Translations under genes and position numbers: made by a program | Assembly: GCF_026420845.1 (NCBI RefSeq) | Contig: NZ_JAOWCB010000012.1 | Span: 122,896-186,895, forward strand | DNA: 64,000 nucleotides | Origin: Streptomyces sp. PR69 | Lineage (GTDB): Bacteria > Actinomycetota > Actinomycetes > Streptomycetales > Streptomycetaceae | Reading direction: 5' to 3' | The notes under the pieces: generated by a model | Seen by the model: the letters and a program-made list of their open reading frames with translations, nothing else | Told to the model about the DNA's origin: nothing | The model's database searches: none | Shown: one piece after another, positions 56,391 through 64,000 of the stretch | Position numbering within the stretch: position 1 is the stretch's first letter | Layout: every line of letters begins with the position of its first letter

Positions 56391-57707
56391 TCATCGCTCC
56401 CCCGCGCGGTCCCGGTGCACCAGCGCCTGGGCAGCCGCGTCCTGATAGCGCAGCACCGCCTGCTCCGCGGCGCGCAAGTCGCAGGGCGCGCTCCACAGCA
56501 TCCGGCGCGCCGCGTCGTACCGCTCGATCAGCAGCGGGTCCTCCGCCAGCCCGTGCCGGGCCACCTTGGCCCGGTAGGCGTCCAGCCGCCCGCGCAGCTC
56601 CGCACGGACCGCGAGGGGTGCGGTGACGGCCGTCAGCGACTCGCGGGCACGCAGCAGTTCGTCCTCGGCCTCCTGCTCCAGCGACTCCAGCAGCGGGGAC
56701 AGCCGGTGCCACTGGGAGTGTCTGCGGTACTCCGCCGCCGCGGCCAGCCGCTCGTGGAGGGCGGTCGGCGGGCCGCTGACCGCGGGCACCTCGCTCGCCG
56801 CGATCTTCGCCAGCACCTCGCCGCGCGCCGCCCGCGCCTCGACCAGCGTGCGGTCGGCCCGGGAGAGCACATCGCGGACCCGGATGAGCCGGGTCTCCGA
56901 GTCCTGCCGCACCTGCAGCACCGCCTCGATCTCGCGGCGCACATCCTCCAGCGCCCGAGCCGCTCGGTCGTACCGCTCGGTGTCGGGCCTGCCGCCTCCC
57001 GGCGCCGAGCTGCGGCCGGGGTCCGGCTGCCAGAAGGCCAGCGGATCCGACACCACCTGGGCGCGGAGCGCCGTCAGTTCATGGGTGATCGACTCCAGGT
57101 CGTCGCCCGCGGGGTGCTCTCCCGGCCGCACGCCGACCGAACGCGCCAGCGACCGGGTGCGCTGCAGCTCGGCGGAGAGCAGATCTATCCGCGCGGGCAG
57201 CGCCGACCACACGGCGTCCGCCGTCACCACGGTGTCGAGCGAAGAGGCGTACAGCTCGTTCATCCGGGTCACCAGCTCCTCCAGCGTGAACTGTTCGGAG
57301 AGCCGGTCGGGCCCGGCGAGCTGCGGACCGTCCGGAGCCGCGGAGTTGGCGACCGTCACACTGCGGCCGCGCAGCCGCTCGGTCAGCTCCGCCAGCTCCT
57401 CACGGCCCGGCCAGCGCCGCCGGGCGCGCACCTCGCGGGCGGCGTCGAGGGCGGCCGCGTACGCCTCGAAATAGCCCCACAGCAGACCGATCGCCCGCTC
57501 GGCCGAGGCCCAGCGGTCCTTGGTGACGCCCGTCAGCTCCGCCCCTTCGAGGAGTCTGCGGCCCGCATGGTCCTGGAGGGCGAGCAGCGAGGTCTCGATC
57601 GCCTCGTGCTCTGCCCCGAGACGCCCCAGCGCACGGTCCACCTCGTCCCGGTCCATCACCGGCCCGGGGGTCCCGGAGGAGCCGGGGAATGGTCCCGCGA
57701 CGCCCAT
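56391..57707 (-). CDS. Coiled-coil protein between the GlnH-like and PknG-like genes
   Basis: The 438-residue protein starts at ATG 57707 behind GAGAGGTGA. It has no signal peptide or membrane helix. It is almost entirely helical, with heptad-like stretches at about 20-110 (RDEVDRALGRLGAEHEAIETSLLAL), 180-215, 250-300 (RYDRAARALEDVRREIEAVLQVRQD) and 340-430. I recognise no family. Its position suggests it links the membrane sensor pair to the kinase in the cytoplasm, for example by binding the PknG TPR region. It is not part of the mycobacterial glnX-glnH-pknG set as I know it. Confidence 0.8.
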   Translation of the reverse strand: MGVAGPFPGSSGTPGPVMDRDEVDRALGRLGAEHEAIETSLLALQDHAGRRLLEGAELTGVTKDRWASAERAIGLLWGYFEAYAAALDAAREVRARRRWPGREELAELTERLRGRSVTVANSAAPDGPQLAGPDRLSEQFTLEELVTRMNELYASSLDTVVTADAVWSALPARIDLLSAELQRTRSLARSVGVRPGEHPAGDDLESITHELTALRAQVVSDPLAFWQPDPGRSSAPGGGRPDTERYDRAARALEDVRREIEAVLQVRQDSETRLIRVRDVLSRADRTLVEARAARGEVLAKIAASEVPAVSGPPTALHERLAAAAEYRRHSQWHRLSPLLESLEQEAEDELLRARESLTAVTAPLAVRAELRGRLDAYRAKVARHGLAEDPLLIERYDAARRMLWSAPCDLRAAEQAVLRYQDAAAQALVHRDRAGER

Positions 57708-57780
57708 CGATCACCTCTCCGCTCTCACTTGTTTCTCACTCGCTCGCATCCGCTGCTGCGGATCCGCTGCGCCGGATCCG

Positions 57781-59127
57781 TTATTCCGGCCGGTACTTGG
57801 GGGCCGGAGGCCCCGCCACACCGGGCAGATCCGCCGCCAGCCACTTGTCGTACGCCCGCTGCCAGGCGCCCTCGCGGTACTCGACGAGCACCTGGTTGAC
57901 CCGCCGGATCAGATCGTCCTTGCCGAGTCCGGCCGCCACGCCGTAGTACTCGGTGGTGAACGGTTTCTCGCCCTTCAGCTCCACCGCCGGGTCCTGCGCC
58001 GCCTGCCCCGCCGCCAGGGCGTTGTCCGTCACCACGGCGTCCACCAGCCCCAGCTGCAGCCGCACCAGGCAGTCGAGCTGATTGGGGACGGTGAGCAGAT
58101 CCTCGTCCTCCGGGCTTTTATCGTGCTCGTCCCGGAATGTCGCGCCGAAGCTGTTCCGCTCCAGCGCCTCATAGGCGGTCGAACCCTCCGCCGAGCACAC
58201 CTTCTTGCCGGCGAGCGAGGAGTCATAGCCGGTGATGGAGGAGGACTTGGGGGCCAGGACCTGCTGCCCGGCCTCGAAGTAGGCAGTGGAGAAGGAGACC
58301 TGCTTCAGCCGTGCGCAGTTGATCGTCATCGTGCGGACCACAAGGTCAACCGTGCCCCGGTCCAGCGCGGGTATGCGCTGGTTGGTGGGGATGGCCCGGA
58401 AGATCACCGCCTTGGGGCTGCCGAGGATGTCCTCGGCGATGGCGCGCGCCAGATCGATGTCGAAGCCTTCGAGATTCCCGGTGGCCGGATTGCGATAGCC
58501 CCAGCGGTAGCTGTTCTGGTCGACGCCGACGATCAGCTTGCCGCGGGCCTTGATGGCGTCGATGGCCGGCCCGTCGGCGGTCGAGGGGGCGAGAGAGCGC
58601 TCCGGTTCGGTGCACTCCTCCGCGGCGGGTGCGTTCACCGTCTCCGCCGCTGCTGTCTCGCTTGCGGCAGCTGCCGCACCGGCGCCCTCTGCCGGGCCCG
58701 CTTCGTCCGGCGGGCCCGCGTTGCCCGCTGCCGCCGGGGCTGCCGCCGGGCCCCAGGCCGGAGCACCGCCCCGTCCGTTCGCGCCGAGCACGCCGTTCGC
58801 CCTGTCCCCGGCCATCCCCGGCGCACCGGCCGTGCCCGCGGCTCCCGCCCCTGCGGCTTGGGCGCGGTCCGCGACGCCCGCCCCCGCTGGGCCGTACCCG
58901 CCCCCGCCCCCGTACGCGGCGGGCGGCAGCAGCGCGGCCGCGGCGGTCAGCGCGCAGGCGACCGCCATGGCGGCGGCCCCGCCCCAGCCGCGGAGCCGGC
59001 CACCGCCGCCGGGCCGCCTGCCCGGCCCCGCGTCCTTCTCCGCACCTGCCTTTCCCGCCCCGGCCTTCCACGCCGCGGCCTTTCTGGTCTTCGACCTTCT
59101 TCTGTCCGCCGTCGCTCCGGCCGTCAT
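57781..59127 (-). CDS. glnH: GlnH-like glutamate/aspartate-binding protein, membrane-anchored
   Basis: The 448-residue protein starts at ATG 59127, chosen for the strong AGGAGGGGGG upstream; a GTG at 59145 would overlap the previous stop. A long basic N terminus precedes one hydrophobic segment (about 50-72, AAAMAVACALTAAAALLPPAA) without a lipobox Cys, so it is a signal anchor rather than a lipoprotein. An Ala/Gly linker leads to a family 3 solute-binding domain (about 185-448) with KLIVGVDQNSYRWGYRNP, NLEGFDIDLARAIA, VDLVVRTMTINCARLKQVSFS and AVVTDNALAAG. In mycobacteria GlnH senses Asp/Glu outside and signals through GlnX to PknG. Confidence 0.9.
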   Translation of the reverse strand: MTAGATADRRRSKTRKAAAWKAGAGKAGAEKDAGPGRRPGGGGRLRGWGGAAAMAVACALTAAAALLPPAAYGGGGGYGPAGAGVADRAQAAGAGAAGTAGAPGMAGDRANGVLGANGRGGAPAWGPAAAPAAAGNAGPPDEAGPAEGAGAAAAASETAAAETVNAPAAEECTEPERSLAPSTADGPAIDAIKARGKLIVGVDQNSYRWGYRNPATGNLEGFDIDLARAIAEDILGSPKAVIFRAIPTNQRIPALDRGTVDLVVRTMTINCARLKQVSFSTAYFEAGQQVLAPKSSSITGYDSSLAGKKVCSAEGSTAYEALERNSFGATFRDEHDKSPEDEDLLTVPNQLDCLVRLQLGLVDAVVTDNALAAGQAAQDPAVELKGEKPFTTEYYGVAAGLGKDDLIRRVNQVLVEYREGAWQRAYDKWLAADLPGVAGPPAPKYRPE

Positions 59128-59141
59128 GTCCGCCCCCCTCC

Positions 59142-60641
59142 TCACCGGTACTCCGACAGCCTGCGGCCGATGCCCAGGACGGCCGCGCCCGCGCCCAGCG
59201 CCGTCAGCACGCCCGCGCCCACCGGAAGTCCCGCCAGCGCGCCCCGCCCGTCCCGCGCGGCCCGGGAGAACTCCCGCTCCTCGTGTGCCAGCGCCTTCTC
59301 CAGACTCTCGTCCACCTGGTCGAACGCCGCCCCGGTGGAGCCTTCGGCACCGATGATCTTCCGCAGCGCGCCGTCGTAGTCGCCGGCCTTGTCCTGCGCG
59401 CTGGCCTGCTCATGGCGGGTCCGCCACTCGGCGGCCGCATCGGCGGCCGACGCCACGGGATCGCGTCCCGCGGCGTCGTCCGCGAGACGCCGCGCCTGCC
59501 GCAGCCCGGACTGGAGCCGCCGCATTCCCGTCGCGTAGTCCGTCTCGTACTTGTCGCTCTTGCCGTCGTTGGTGAGCACCGTGCCCCGCGCGACCAGCGT
59601 CAGATTCTCATTGGCCCGCGCCTTCAGGGAGTTGATCCGTGCGTCGCTGAGCACGGCGAGCGACTCCTGGCCGTGTATCCGCGCCTCATGGAGCTGGGCG
59701 CGGGCCACCGTGTGGCCCACGGCCAGCCACAGCAGCAGCACGGCCGCCGCCGCCGTGGCCGCTAGCAGACCGTGGTTGAAGACCCTGTTCGTCCGCAGAT
59801 ACAGCCGCCGCTGTGCCCAGCCGAGCGCGGCGAGCGCCAGCAGGCCGGTGGCGAGCGCCGCATACGGCCGGCCGCGGGCCGCGTCCTGGTCCCGGTCGAG
59901 CCGGGCCGTCTCCGCCTCGTACAGCAGCTGTGCCGCGGGCAGCAGTTCCTTGGTCATCTGTTCGTTGGCGAACCGCAGATAGGCGCCGCCCAGCGGCTTG
60001 CCCAGCCGGTTGTTGGCGCGGGCCCGCTCGATCAGGCCGTAGTAGCGCGGCAGCCCTTCGTTGAGCGTGGCGATCTGACGGCCCGACGCACTGGAGCCGT
60101 CGGTGGTCGCCGCGGCCTCGACCAGCAGCCGCGAGGCGAGGGCGATGTCCTTCTCGTACCGCTCGCGGACGGCGGGGGGCTCCTCGACGCCGGCCAGGAA
60201 TCCGCTGGAGGCGGCCGTGTCCGCGTCGGCGAGTGAGCGGTAGACCGCGGCGGCGTCCGAGCTGAGCGGCTGGCTGCGGCTCACCACGTCGTCCGCCGCG
60301 GACGACCGGGCCGAGACCTCCCAGGCCGTCACCGCGCCGAACGCCACGATCAGGGCCGCCAGCACGGCCCCGATGATCCGCAGCCGCCCCGGCTCTGTCG
60401 TCGCCGCCGCGCGCAGCCGCGACCAGCCGGCGGCCCAGGCTCTTCGGCCGCCGCCCGGCGCGCGGGACACCTGGGGCATCGGGGGCGGGCCGCCGTCAGC
60501 GCCGGAGGCGGTCGGGCCGTCCGTCGCCGCGCCGTCCGGGGCGGTCCCGTGGCTTGCGGCCCCCGGCTGCGCGGGCACCCGCGGCTGCGCCGACGCCCGC
60601 GGCGGCGTCGGCGTGCCCCGCACATTCGGCGGCTGTGTCAT
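59142..60641 (-). CDS. glnX: GlnX-like four-helix membrane signalling protein
   Basis: The 499-residue protein starts at ATG 60641 behind GAGGGGGAGG. A Pro/Ala cytoplasmic N terminus of about 85 residues is followed by TM1 (about 88-110), an extracytoplasmic helical loop of about 150 residues with DNA-free chemoreceptor-like character, TM2 and TM3 (about 255-312), a second extracytoplasmic loop, and TM4 (about 470-492). This is the topology of GlnX. Its loops would face the GlnH-like protein. Its stop lies 14 bases before the glnH-like ATG. It is the first gene of the seven-gene cluster; the 209 bases upstream must hold the promoter. Confidence 0.85.
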   Translation of the reverse strand: MTQPPNVRGTPTPPRASAQPRVPAQPGAASHGTAPDGAATDGPTASGADGGPPPMPQVSRAPGGGRRAWAAGWSRLRAAATTEPGRLRIIGAVLAALIVAFGAVTAWEVSARSSAADDVVSRSQPLSSDAAAVYRSLADADTAASSGFLAGVEEPPAVRERYEKDIALASRLLVEAAATTDGSSASGRQIATLNEGLPRYYGLIERARANNRLGKPLGGAYLRFANEQMTKELLPAAQLLYEAETARLDRDQDAARGRPYAALATGLLALAALGWAQRRLYLRTNRVFNHGLLAATAAAAVLLLWLAVGHTVARAQLHEARIHGQESLAVLSDARINSLKARANENLTLVARGTVLTNDGKSDKYETDYATGMRRLQSGLRQARRLADDAAGRDPVASAADAAAEWRTRHEQASAQDKAGDYDGALRKIIGAEGSTGAAFDQVDESLEKALAHEEREFSRAARDGRGALAGLPVGAGVLTALGAGAAVLGIGRRLSEYR

Positions 60642-60850
60642 GCGACCTCCCCCTCGGCCCCTGACCGCGGCCCGTCCCCCCGCGGGTCAGCGAACAGCTC
60701 CCGGCCAGCAGTATGGCCGCAGAGCACGGCCTCTACACCAGCCTTGACCGGACCGTGCGCTGATCGCAGCCGCTACGGCTATGCATGCCCCGTCCAGCCC
60801 AACTCCCCACCACGAATACGCCGTCGGCCGCACATAGGTTCCCTTCCGCG

Positions 60851-61945
60851 TCACCCGTCCGAGGGATCAGCGGAATCCGATGCATCCGAGGCATCCGAGG
60901 CATCCGAGCCACTGGACGGCATCGGCGGGCCGCCGTAGTGCGCCCGGAGCCGTGCATACGCCTCCGCCGACGCGCCCGTACGGTCCAGGCCCAGCAGCGC
61001 CGCCCCCAGCACCGGCGGGGCCGTCACCACATCGACGACCGCCTTGGGCGCGCGGTCCGCCAGCAGGGCCCTGATCCGCTCGTTCAACTCCGGGTGGCCG
61101 GCCGCCAGCACACCGCCCCCCAGCAGCACCGGCGCCGTCTCATCGAGCAGTCCGAGCCGCCGCAGCGCGACCGCCGCCATGGTCACCACCTCCTCCGCCA
61201 GCCGCCGCACCAGGGCCCGGGCCACCGGGTCGCCGTCCGCCCCGGCCGCGAACAGCACCGGCGTCAGCTCGTGCGTACGCGCCATCGGGATACGGCCCAG
61301 ATGCAGCGCCTCGATCAGCGCGTACATCGACGGCAGCCCGAAGTGGCCCGGCAGGGCGAGGGCGAGCGCGGTCGGCTCCCCGCGGCCGTCCTCCGCCCGC
61401 GCCGCGTGCCACAGGGCCTCCTCGGCCAGCCCCTGCCCGCCGCCCCAGTCGCCGGAGATCCTGCCGATCGCCGGAAAGCGCGCCGTACGGCCGTCCGGCA
61501 GCATGCCCACGCAGTTGATGCCCGCCCCGCACACCACGGCGACGCCCCTGGGCTCCGCGCCCTGCGGCAGGCCCGCGCGCAGGACCGCGAAAGTGTCGTT
61601 GCGCACCTGTGCCGTGCGTCCCCAGCCGCGCTCCCGCACGGCATCGGCCAACTCGGCCTCCTCCACCGGAAGATCGGCGTTGGCGAGGCAGGCGGAGACA
61701 TGTCCGGCCTGCGCCGTCCCGGCCCGGGAGAAAGCGCGCCCGACCGTCTCTCCCAGCGCGTCGAGCGCCGCGGTGAGTCCGGTCCTCGGCGGCTGGAAGC
61801 CGCCGCCGCGCGCCGTGCCGAGCACGGCGCCGTCCGGGCCGACGACGGCGACGTCCGTCTTGCTGTTCCCCGCGTCGACGGCGAGGACCGTGCCGCGGGC
61901 GGCGACCGCGCCGGCGGCCGGAGCCGCGGCGGGATGTGTGTTCAC
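60851..61945 (-). CDS. csnK: Amino-sugar kinase, BadF/BadG family (CsnK)
   Basis: The 364-residue protein is read from GTG 61945, which overlaps the csnH stop by GTGA; GTG 61951 is also in frame. It has the ASKHA kinase fold: phosphate 1 motif VLAVDAGNSKTDVAVV, VRNDTFAVLRAG, the adenosine region VVCGAGINCVG, and GRISGDWGGGQGL typical of N-acetylglucosamine kinases. A short tail is an Asp-Ala-Ser repeat encoded by three copies of GCATCCGAG. It phosphorylates glucosamine or GlcNAc released from chitosan oligomers. The gene assignment rests on the csnR-K operon order recalled from S. coelicolor. Confidence 0.85.
   Translation of the reverse strand: MNTHPAAAPAAGAVAARGTVLAVDAGNSKTDVAVVGPDGAVLGTARGGGFQPPRTGLTAALDALGETVGRAFSRAGTAQAGHVSACLANADLPVEEAELADAVRERGWGRTAQVRNDTFAVLRAGLPQGAEPRGVAVVCGAGINCVGMLPDGRTARFPAIGRISGDWGGGQGLAEEALWHAARAEDGRGEPTALALALPGHFGLPSMYALIEALHLGRIPMARTHELTPVLFAAGADGDPVARALVRRLAEEVVTMAAVALRRLGLLDETAPVLLGGGVLAAGHPELNERIRALLADRAPKAVVDVVTAPPVLGAALLGLDRTGASAEAYARLRAHYGGPPMPSSGSDASDASDASDSADPSDG
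60882..60908 (+). repeat. 9-bp tandem repeat in the csnK 3' end
   Basis: Three exact copies of GCATCCGAG in the plus strand encode the Ser-Asp-Ala tail of CsnK on the minus strand. The unit keeps the frame, so copy number may vary. Confidence 0.8.
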
Positions 61946-63210
61946 GCCCACGCGAGATGCTCCCGGTTGTGCGCGATGAGCCGGTCGGCGAGTGTGTCGG
62001 CGTAGGCATACTGGCCGATCAGCGGATGGGACAGCAGCGCCGTGAACACCCGGTCGCGGCCGCCGTGCAGCGCTGCCTGAAGCGCCAGGTCCTCATACGC
62101 CGTGACGGCGGCGATCAGCCCCGCGTACAGCGGGTCCGGCTCGGGAACCGGCAGCGGGGCCGCCCCGTGCCGGTCCACCCGCGCCTGCGCCTCGATCACG
62201 GCGTCGTCGGGCAGGAAGGGCAGCGTGCCGTCATTGCGGACGTTGACCACCTGGACCGGGGAGCCGCCTGTGCCGCCCAGCAGCGCGGCGGCGAGATCCA
62301 CCGCCGCCTCCGAGTAGAACGCGCCGCCACGCCTGGCGAGCAGCTCCGGCTTCCGGTCGAGCGCCGGATCGGCGTACATCGTCAGCAGTTCCCGCTCCAT
62401 GGCGGCGACTTCCGCGGCCCGCGACGGCTTGGTGCGCAGCTCGCGCACGACCTCGTCGTGCGCGTAGAAGTAGCGCAGATAGTACGAGGGGACGACGCCG
62501 AGGCGGTCCAGCAGCGGCCGCGGCAGCCGCAGATCGTCGGCGATGGCGTCGCCGTGCTCGCCCAGCAGCTTGGGCAGCACCTCCGCCCCGTCCGGGCCGC
62601 CGAGCCGCACACTGGTCTCCCAGGTGAGGTGGTTGAGCCCCACATGCCCCAGATGGATGTCGGACGGCGCGACATCGAGCAGCGCGGCGAACTTCCGCTG
62701 GAAGCCGATGGCGACATTGCACAGTCCGACGGCCCGGTGGCCGGCCTGGAGCAGTGCGCGGGTGACGATGCCGACGGGGTTGGTGAAGTCGATGATCCAG
62801 GCGTCGGGGCTGGCCCGGCGCACCCGTTCTGCGATGTCCAGGACGACCGGCACGGTCCGCAGCGCCTTGGCGAGGCCGCCCGCGCCCGTCGTCTCCTGAC
62901 CCACGCAGCCGCACTCCAGCGGCCAGGTCTCGTCCTGCTGCCGGGCCGCCTGTCCGCCGACGCGGAGCTGGAGCAGCACGGCGTCGGCGTCCGCGACGGC
63001 CGCGTCCAGATCGCCGGTGGTGACGATCTTTCCGGGGTGCGCCTGTCTGGCGAAGATACGGCGGGCGAGGCCGCCAACGCGTTCCAGCCGGTCGGCCGCC
63101 GGGTCGACGAGGACCAGTTCGGTCAGCGGCAGGGTGTCGCGCAGCCGTGCGAACCCGTCGATCAGTTCGGGGGTATAGGTGGAACCGCCACCCACTACTG
63201 CGAGCTTCAT
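61942..63210 (-). CDS. csnH: Glycoside hydrolase family 4 enzyme (CsnH; 6-phospho-beta-glucosidase-like)
   Basis: The 422-residue protein starts at ATG 63210, behind AGAAAGG and overlapping the csnG remnant by ATGA. GH4 enzymes use NAD+ and Mn2+: the N-terminal dinucleotide motif is VVGGGSTYTPELIDG, the metal Cys-His pair lies in GLCNVAIGF and HVGLNHLTW, and ECGCVGQETTGAGGLAKALR and IIDFTNPVGIVT are typical. Full length for the family. In the csn operon it would cleave imported chitosan oligosaccharides in the cytoplasm, although GH4 also includes 6-phospho-beta-glucosidases. Confidence 0.9.
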   Translation of the reverse strand: MKLAVVGGGSTYTPELIDGFARLRDTLPLTELVLVDPAADRLERVGGLARRIFARQAHPGKIVTTGDLDAAVADADAVLLQLRVGGQAARQQDETWPLECGCVGQETTGAGGLAKALRTVPVVLDIAERVRRASPDAWIIDFTNPVGIVTRALLQAGHRAVGLCNVAIGFQRKFAALLDVAPSDIHLGHVGLNHLTWETSVRLGGPDGAEVLPKLLGEHGDAIADDLRLPRPLLDRLGVVPSYYLRYFYAHDEVVRELRTKPSRAAEVAAMERELLTMYADPALDRKPELLARRGGAFYSEAAVDLAAALLGGTGGSPVQVVNVRNDGTLPFLPDDAVIEAQARVDRHGAAPLPVPEPDPLYAGLIAAVTAYEDLALQAALHGGRDRVFTALLSHPLIGQYAYADTLADRLIAHNREHLAWA

Positions 63211-63308
63211 ATGCGAATCAGGCCTTTCTCGCCTTGCTCACCCTTCACTCCGGTCAGGGTGACGCCCTCGATGAAGGCTTTCTGTACGAAGGACACTGCG
63301 AAGGACAT
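63207..63308 (-). pseudogene. csnG: C-terminal remnant of a carbohydrate ABC permease (csnG)
   Basis: A 33-codon frame from ATG 63308 ends with VQKAFIEGVTLTGVKG followed by a short tail, then TGA in an ATGA overlap with csnH. The QKxFxxGxxLTGxKG ending is the C terminus of MalG-type sugar permeases. No membrane helices remain. The same frame is continuous upstream to the csnR stop codon, so nothing of the binding protein or first permease is left. I read it as a deletion scar. Confidence 0.75.
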
Positions 63309-63344
63309 TGCGAAGGACGTACGGCGGGGAGCGGACGGGGCCGC

Positions 63345-64000
63345 TCAGCGGGAGGTGTCGAAAACGTCGTCGCGGACGGCGGCCAGGGCGCTCTCCAGCG
63401 CGCCGCGCAGCACCGGGCTCTCGCGTACGGCCCCGAGCACCAGCCGGGGCCGGGGCGCGGCCAGTTCGGCCAGTTCCGCCTGAACGCGTGAGCGCAGCGG
63501 CTCGCCGCCCGCCGTGAGCACCTCCCCGGACAGCACGACGAGCTGTGGATCGAGCACGGCGACCAGGGAGGCGAGGCCGGTGGCCAGCCCGGTGGCGTAC
63601 GCGTCCAGCAGCCGGCGGTACGGCTCCGGGTCCACGCCGCCGCCGGTGCCGGTGCCGGTGCCGGTGCCGCGCTGGGCGGAGCCGGAGCGGTCGTCCGGCC
63701 GCGAACCGGTGCCGCCGTGCCGCCCCGTGCCCGAGCCGGTGCCAGTTCTGCCGTGGTCGCCGTGCCCGCCGTCGCGGTCCGCCCCCGGCCGTGACGGGCC
63801 GCCCGCGCCGCGGCCTGTGACGCCCGCGCCGGCGGTGGGGCCTGCGCCGCCTGTGAGGCCCGTATCGCTCGCGTCGCCCGTACCGCCCGTGCCGCGGCCG
63901 GTATGGCGGGCGTCGGCCGTGCCGCCTGTGCCGGTTTCCGGGCGCGCGGAGCCCGGGCCCTCGTCGGCGCCGCTGGGCCGCCTTGAGGCCGTGCCGCCGC
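63345..64000 (-). CDS. csnR: ROK-family regulator, C-terminal part with Gly/Thr-rich insertion (CsnR; start outside window)
   Basis: The frame is open from the TGA at 63345 to the window edge (at least 218 residues). The last 96 residues are the end of a ROK domain: LDAYATGLATGLASLVAVLDPQLVVLSGEVLTAGG through the C terminus. The preceding 120 or more residues are Gly/Thr/Ala/Arg-rich low complexity, encoded partly by four GCCGGT repeats (63642-63665), where other ROK proteins have only a short variable loop. CsnR represses chitosan-use genes in Streptomyces; the assignment is by operon order and fold. Confidence 0.75.
   Translation of the reverse strand, partial: GGTASRRPSGADEGPGSARPETGTGGTADARHTGRGTGGTGDASDTGLTGGAGPTAGAGVTGRGAGGPSRPGADRDGGHGDHGRTGTGSGTGRHGGTGSRPDDRSGSAQRGTGTGTGTGGGVDPEPYRRLLDAYATGLATGLASLVAVLDPQLVVLSGEVLTAGGEPLRSRVQAELAELAAPRPRLVLGAVRESPVLRGALESALAAVRDDVFDTSR
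63642..63665 (+). repeat. Hexanucleotide tandem repeat in the csnR insertion
   Basis: Four exact copies of GCCGGT encode a Thr-Gly run on the minus strand within the ROK regulator gene. Confidence 0.85.

Overview
The window is high-GC DNA with frequent GTG/TTG starts, strong third-position GC bias, four-base start/stop overlaps and streptomycete family members throughout (SsbB-type SSB, IolE/C/B/D/A set, csn operon remnant, PknG cluster). It reads as a chromosomal core-arm segment of a Streptomyces. From memory, citrate synthase (citA), ssbB and the csnR-K operon appear in the same relative order as in S. coelicolor, so I treat the window as largely syntenic with that genome in inverted orientation. 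I could not check this by search. No phage, transposase or CRISPR array is visible.

Layout. 1-6 kb: the 3' end of a ThDP enzyme, a small cupin, and a one-chain heterodimer-like ABC exporter, followed by a gene-free block with a 107-bp tandem repeat. 6.4-11.2 kb: a secreted protein, a secreted S37 tripeptidyl aminopeptidase, a small lipoprotein-like protein, and a Tat-exported GH3 hydrolase. 11.6-17.5 kb: RecD2-type helicase preceded by DnaA boxes, citrate synthase, a copper chaperone with a CsoR-like palindrome, and a CPA2 antiporter. 17.6-25.9 kb: a small HTH protein and a myo-inositol catabolic cluster (iolE divergent from iolC-aldolase-iolB-iolD-mmsA). 26-32 kb: a methyltransferase, an unusual exported-hydrolase/ABC-ATPase fusion with its permease, and an HTH regulator. 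32-37.5 kb: a vWA lipoprotein, a DUF1996 protein, an ECF sigma/anti-sigma pair, TerD and tRNA-Arg(UCU). 37.8-47.6 kb: two tandem membrane-type GTPases, a frameshifted ssbB, a thioester-domain sortase substrate, EttA, a thioesterase, and an IclR regulator. 47.6-49.4 kb: a truncated globin and an isoaspartyl methyltransferase-like protein. 49.3-60.6 kb: a seven-gene minus-strand signalling cluster. 60.9-64 kb: csnK, csnH, a scar of csnG, and the 3' part of csnR.

Most interesting regions. (1) The cluster at 49.3-60.6 kb joins a mycobacterial-type glutamate-sensing set (GlnX-like membrane protein, GlnH-like binding protein, PknG-like kinase) to a vWA + PP2C + zinc-ribbon/FHA set resembling the predicted TerY-P triad, plus a coiled-coil protein of unknown role. 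It looks like one co-translated sensory pathway. (2) The csn operon has apparently lost its ABC transporter, leaving only a 33-codon csnG tail between csnR and csnH. (3) ssbB is broken by one base in a G run, and DnaA-box pairs lie in front of both ssbB and recD2. (4) An extracytoplasmic CocE/S15-type hydrolase is fused through a membrane helix to a cytoplasmic ABC ATPase.

Intergenic DNA carries a dispersed repeat family (four copies here), including 37- and 39-bp tandem arrays, and many perfect hairpins that look like terminators.
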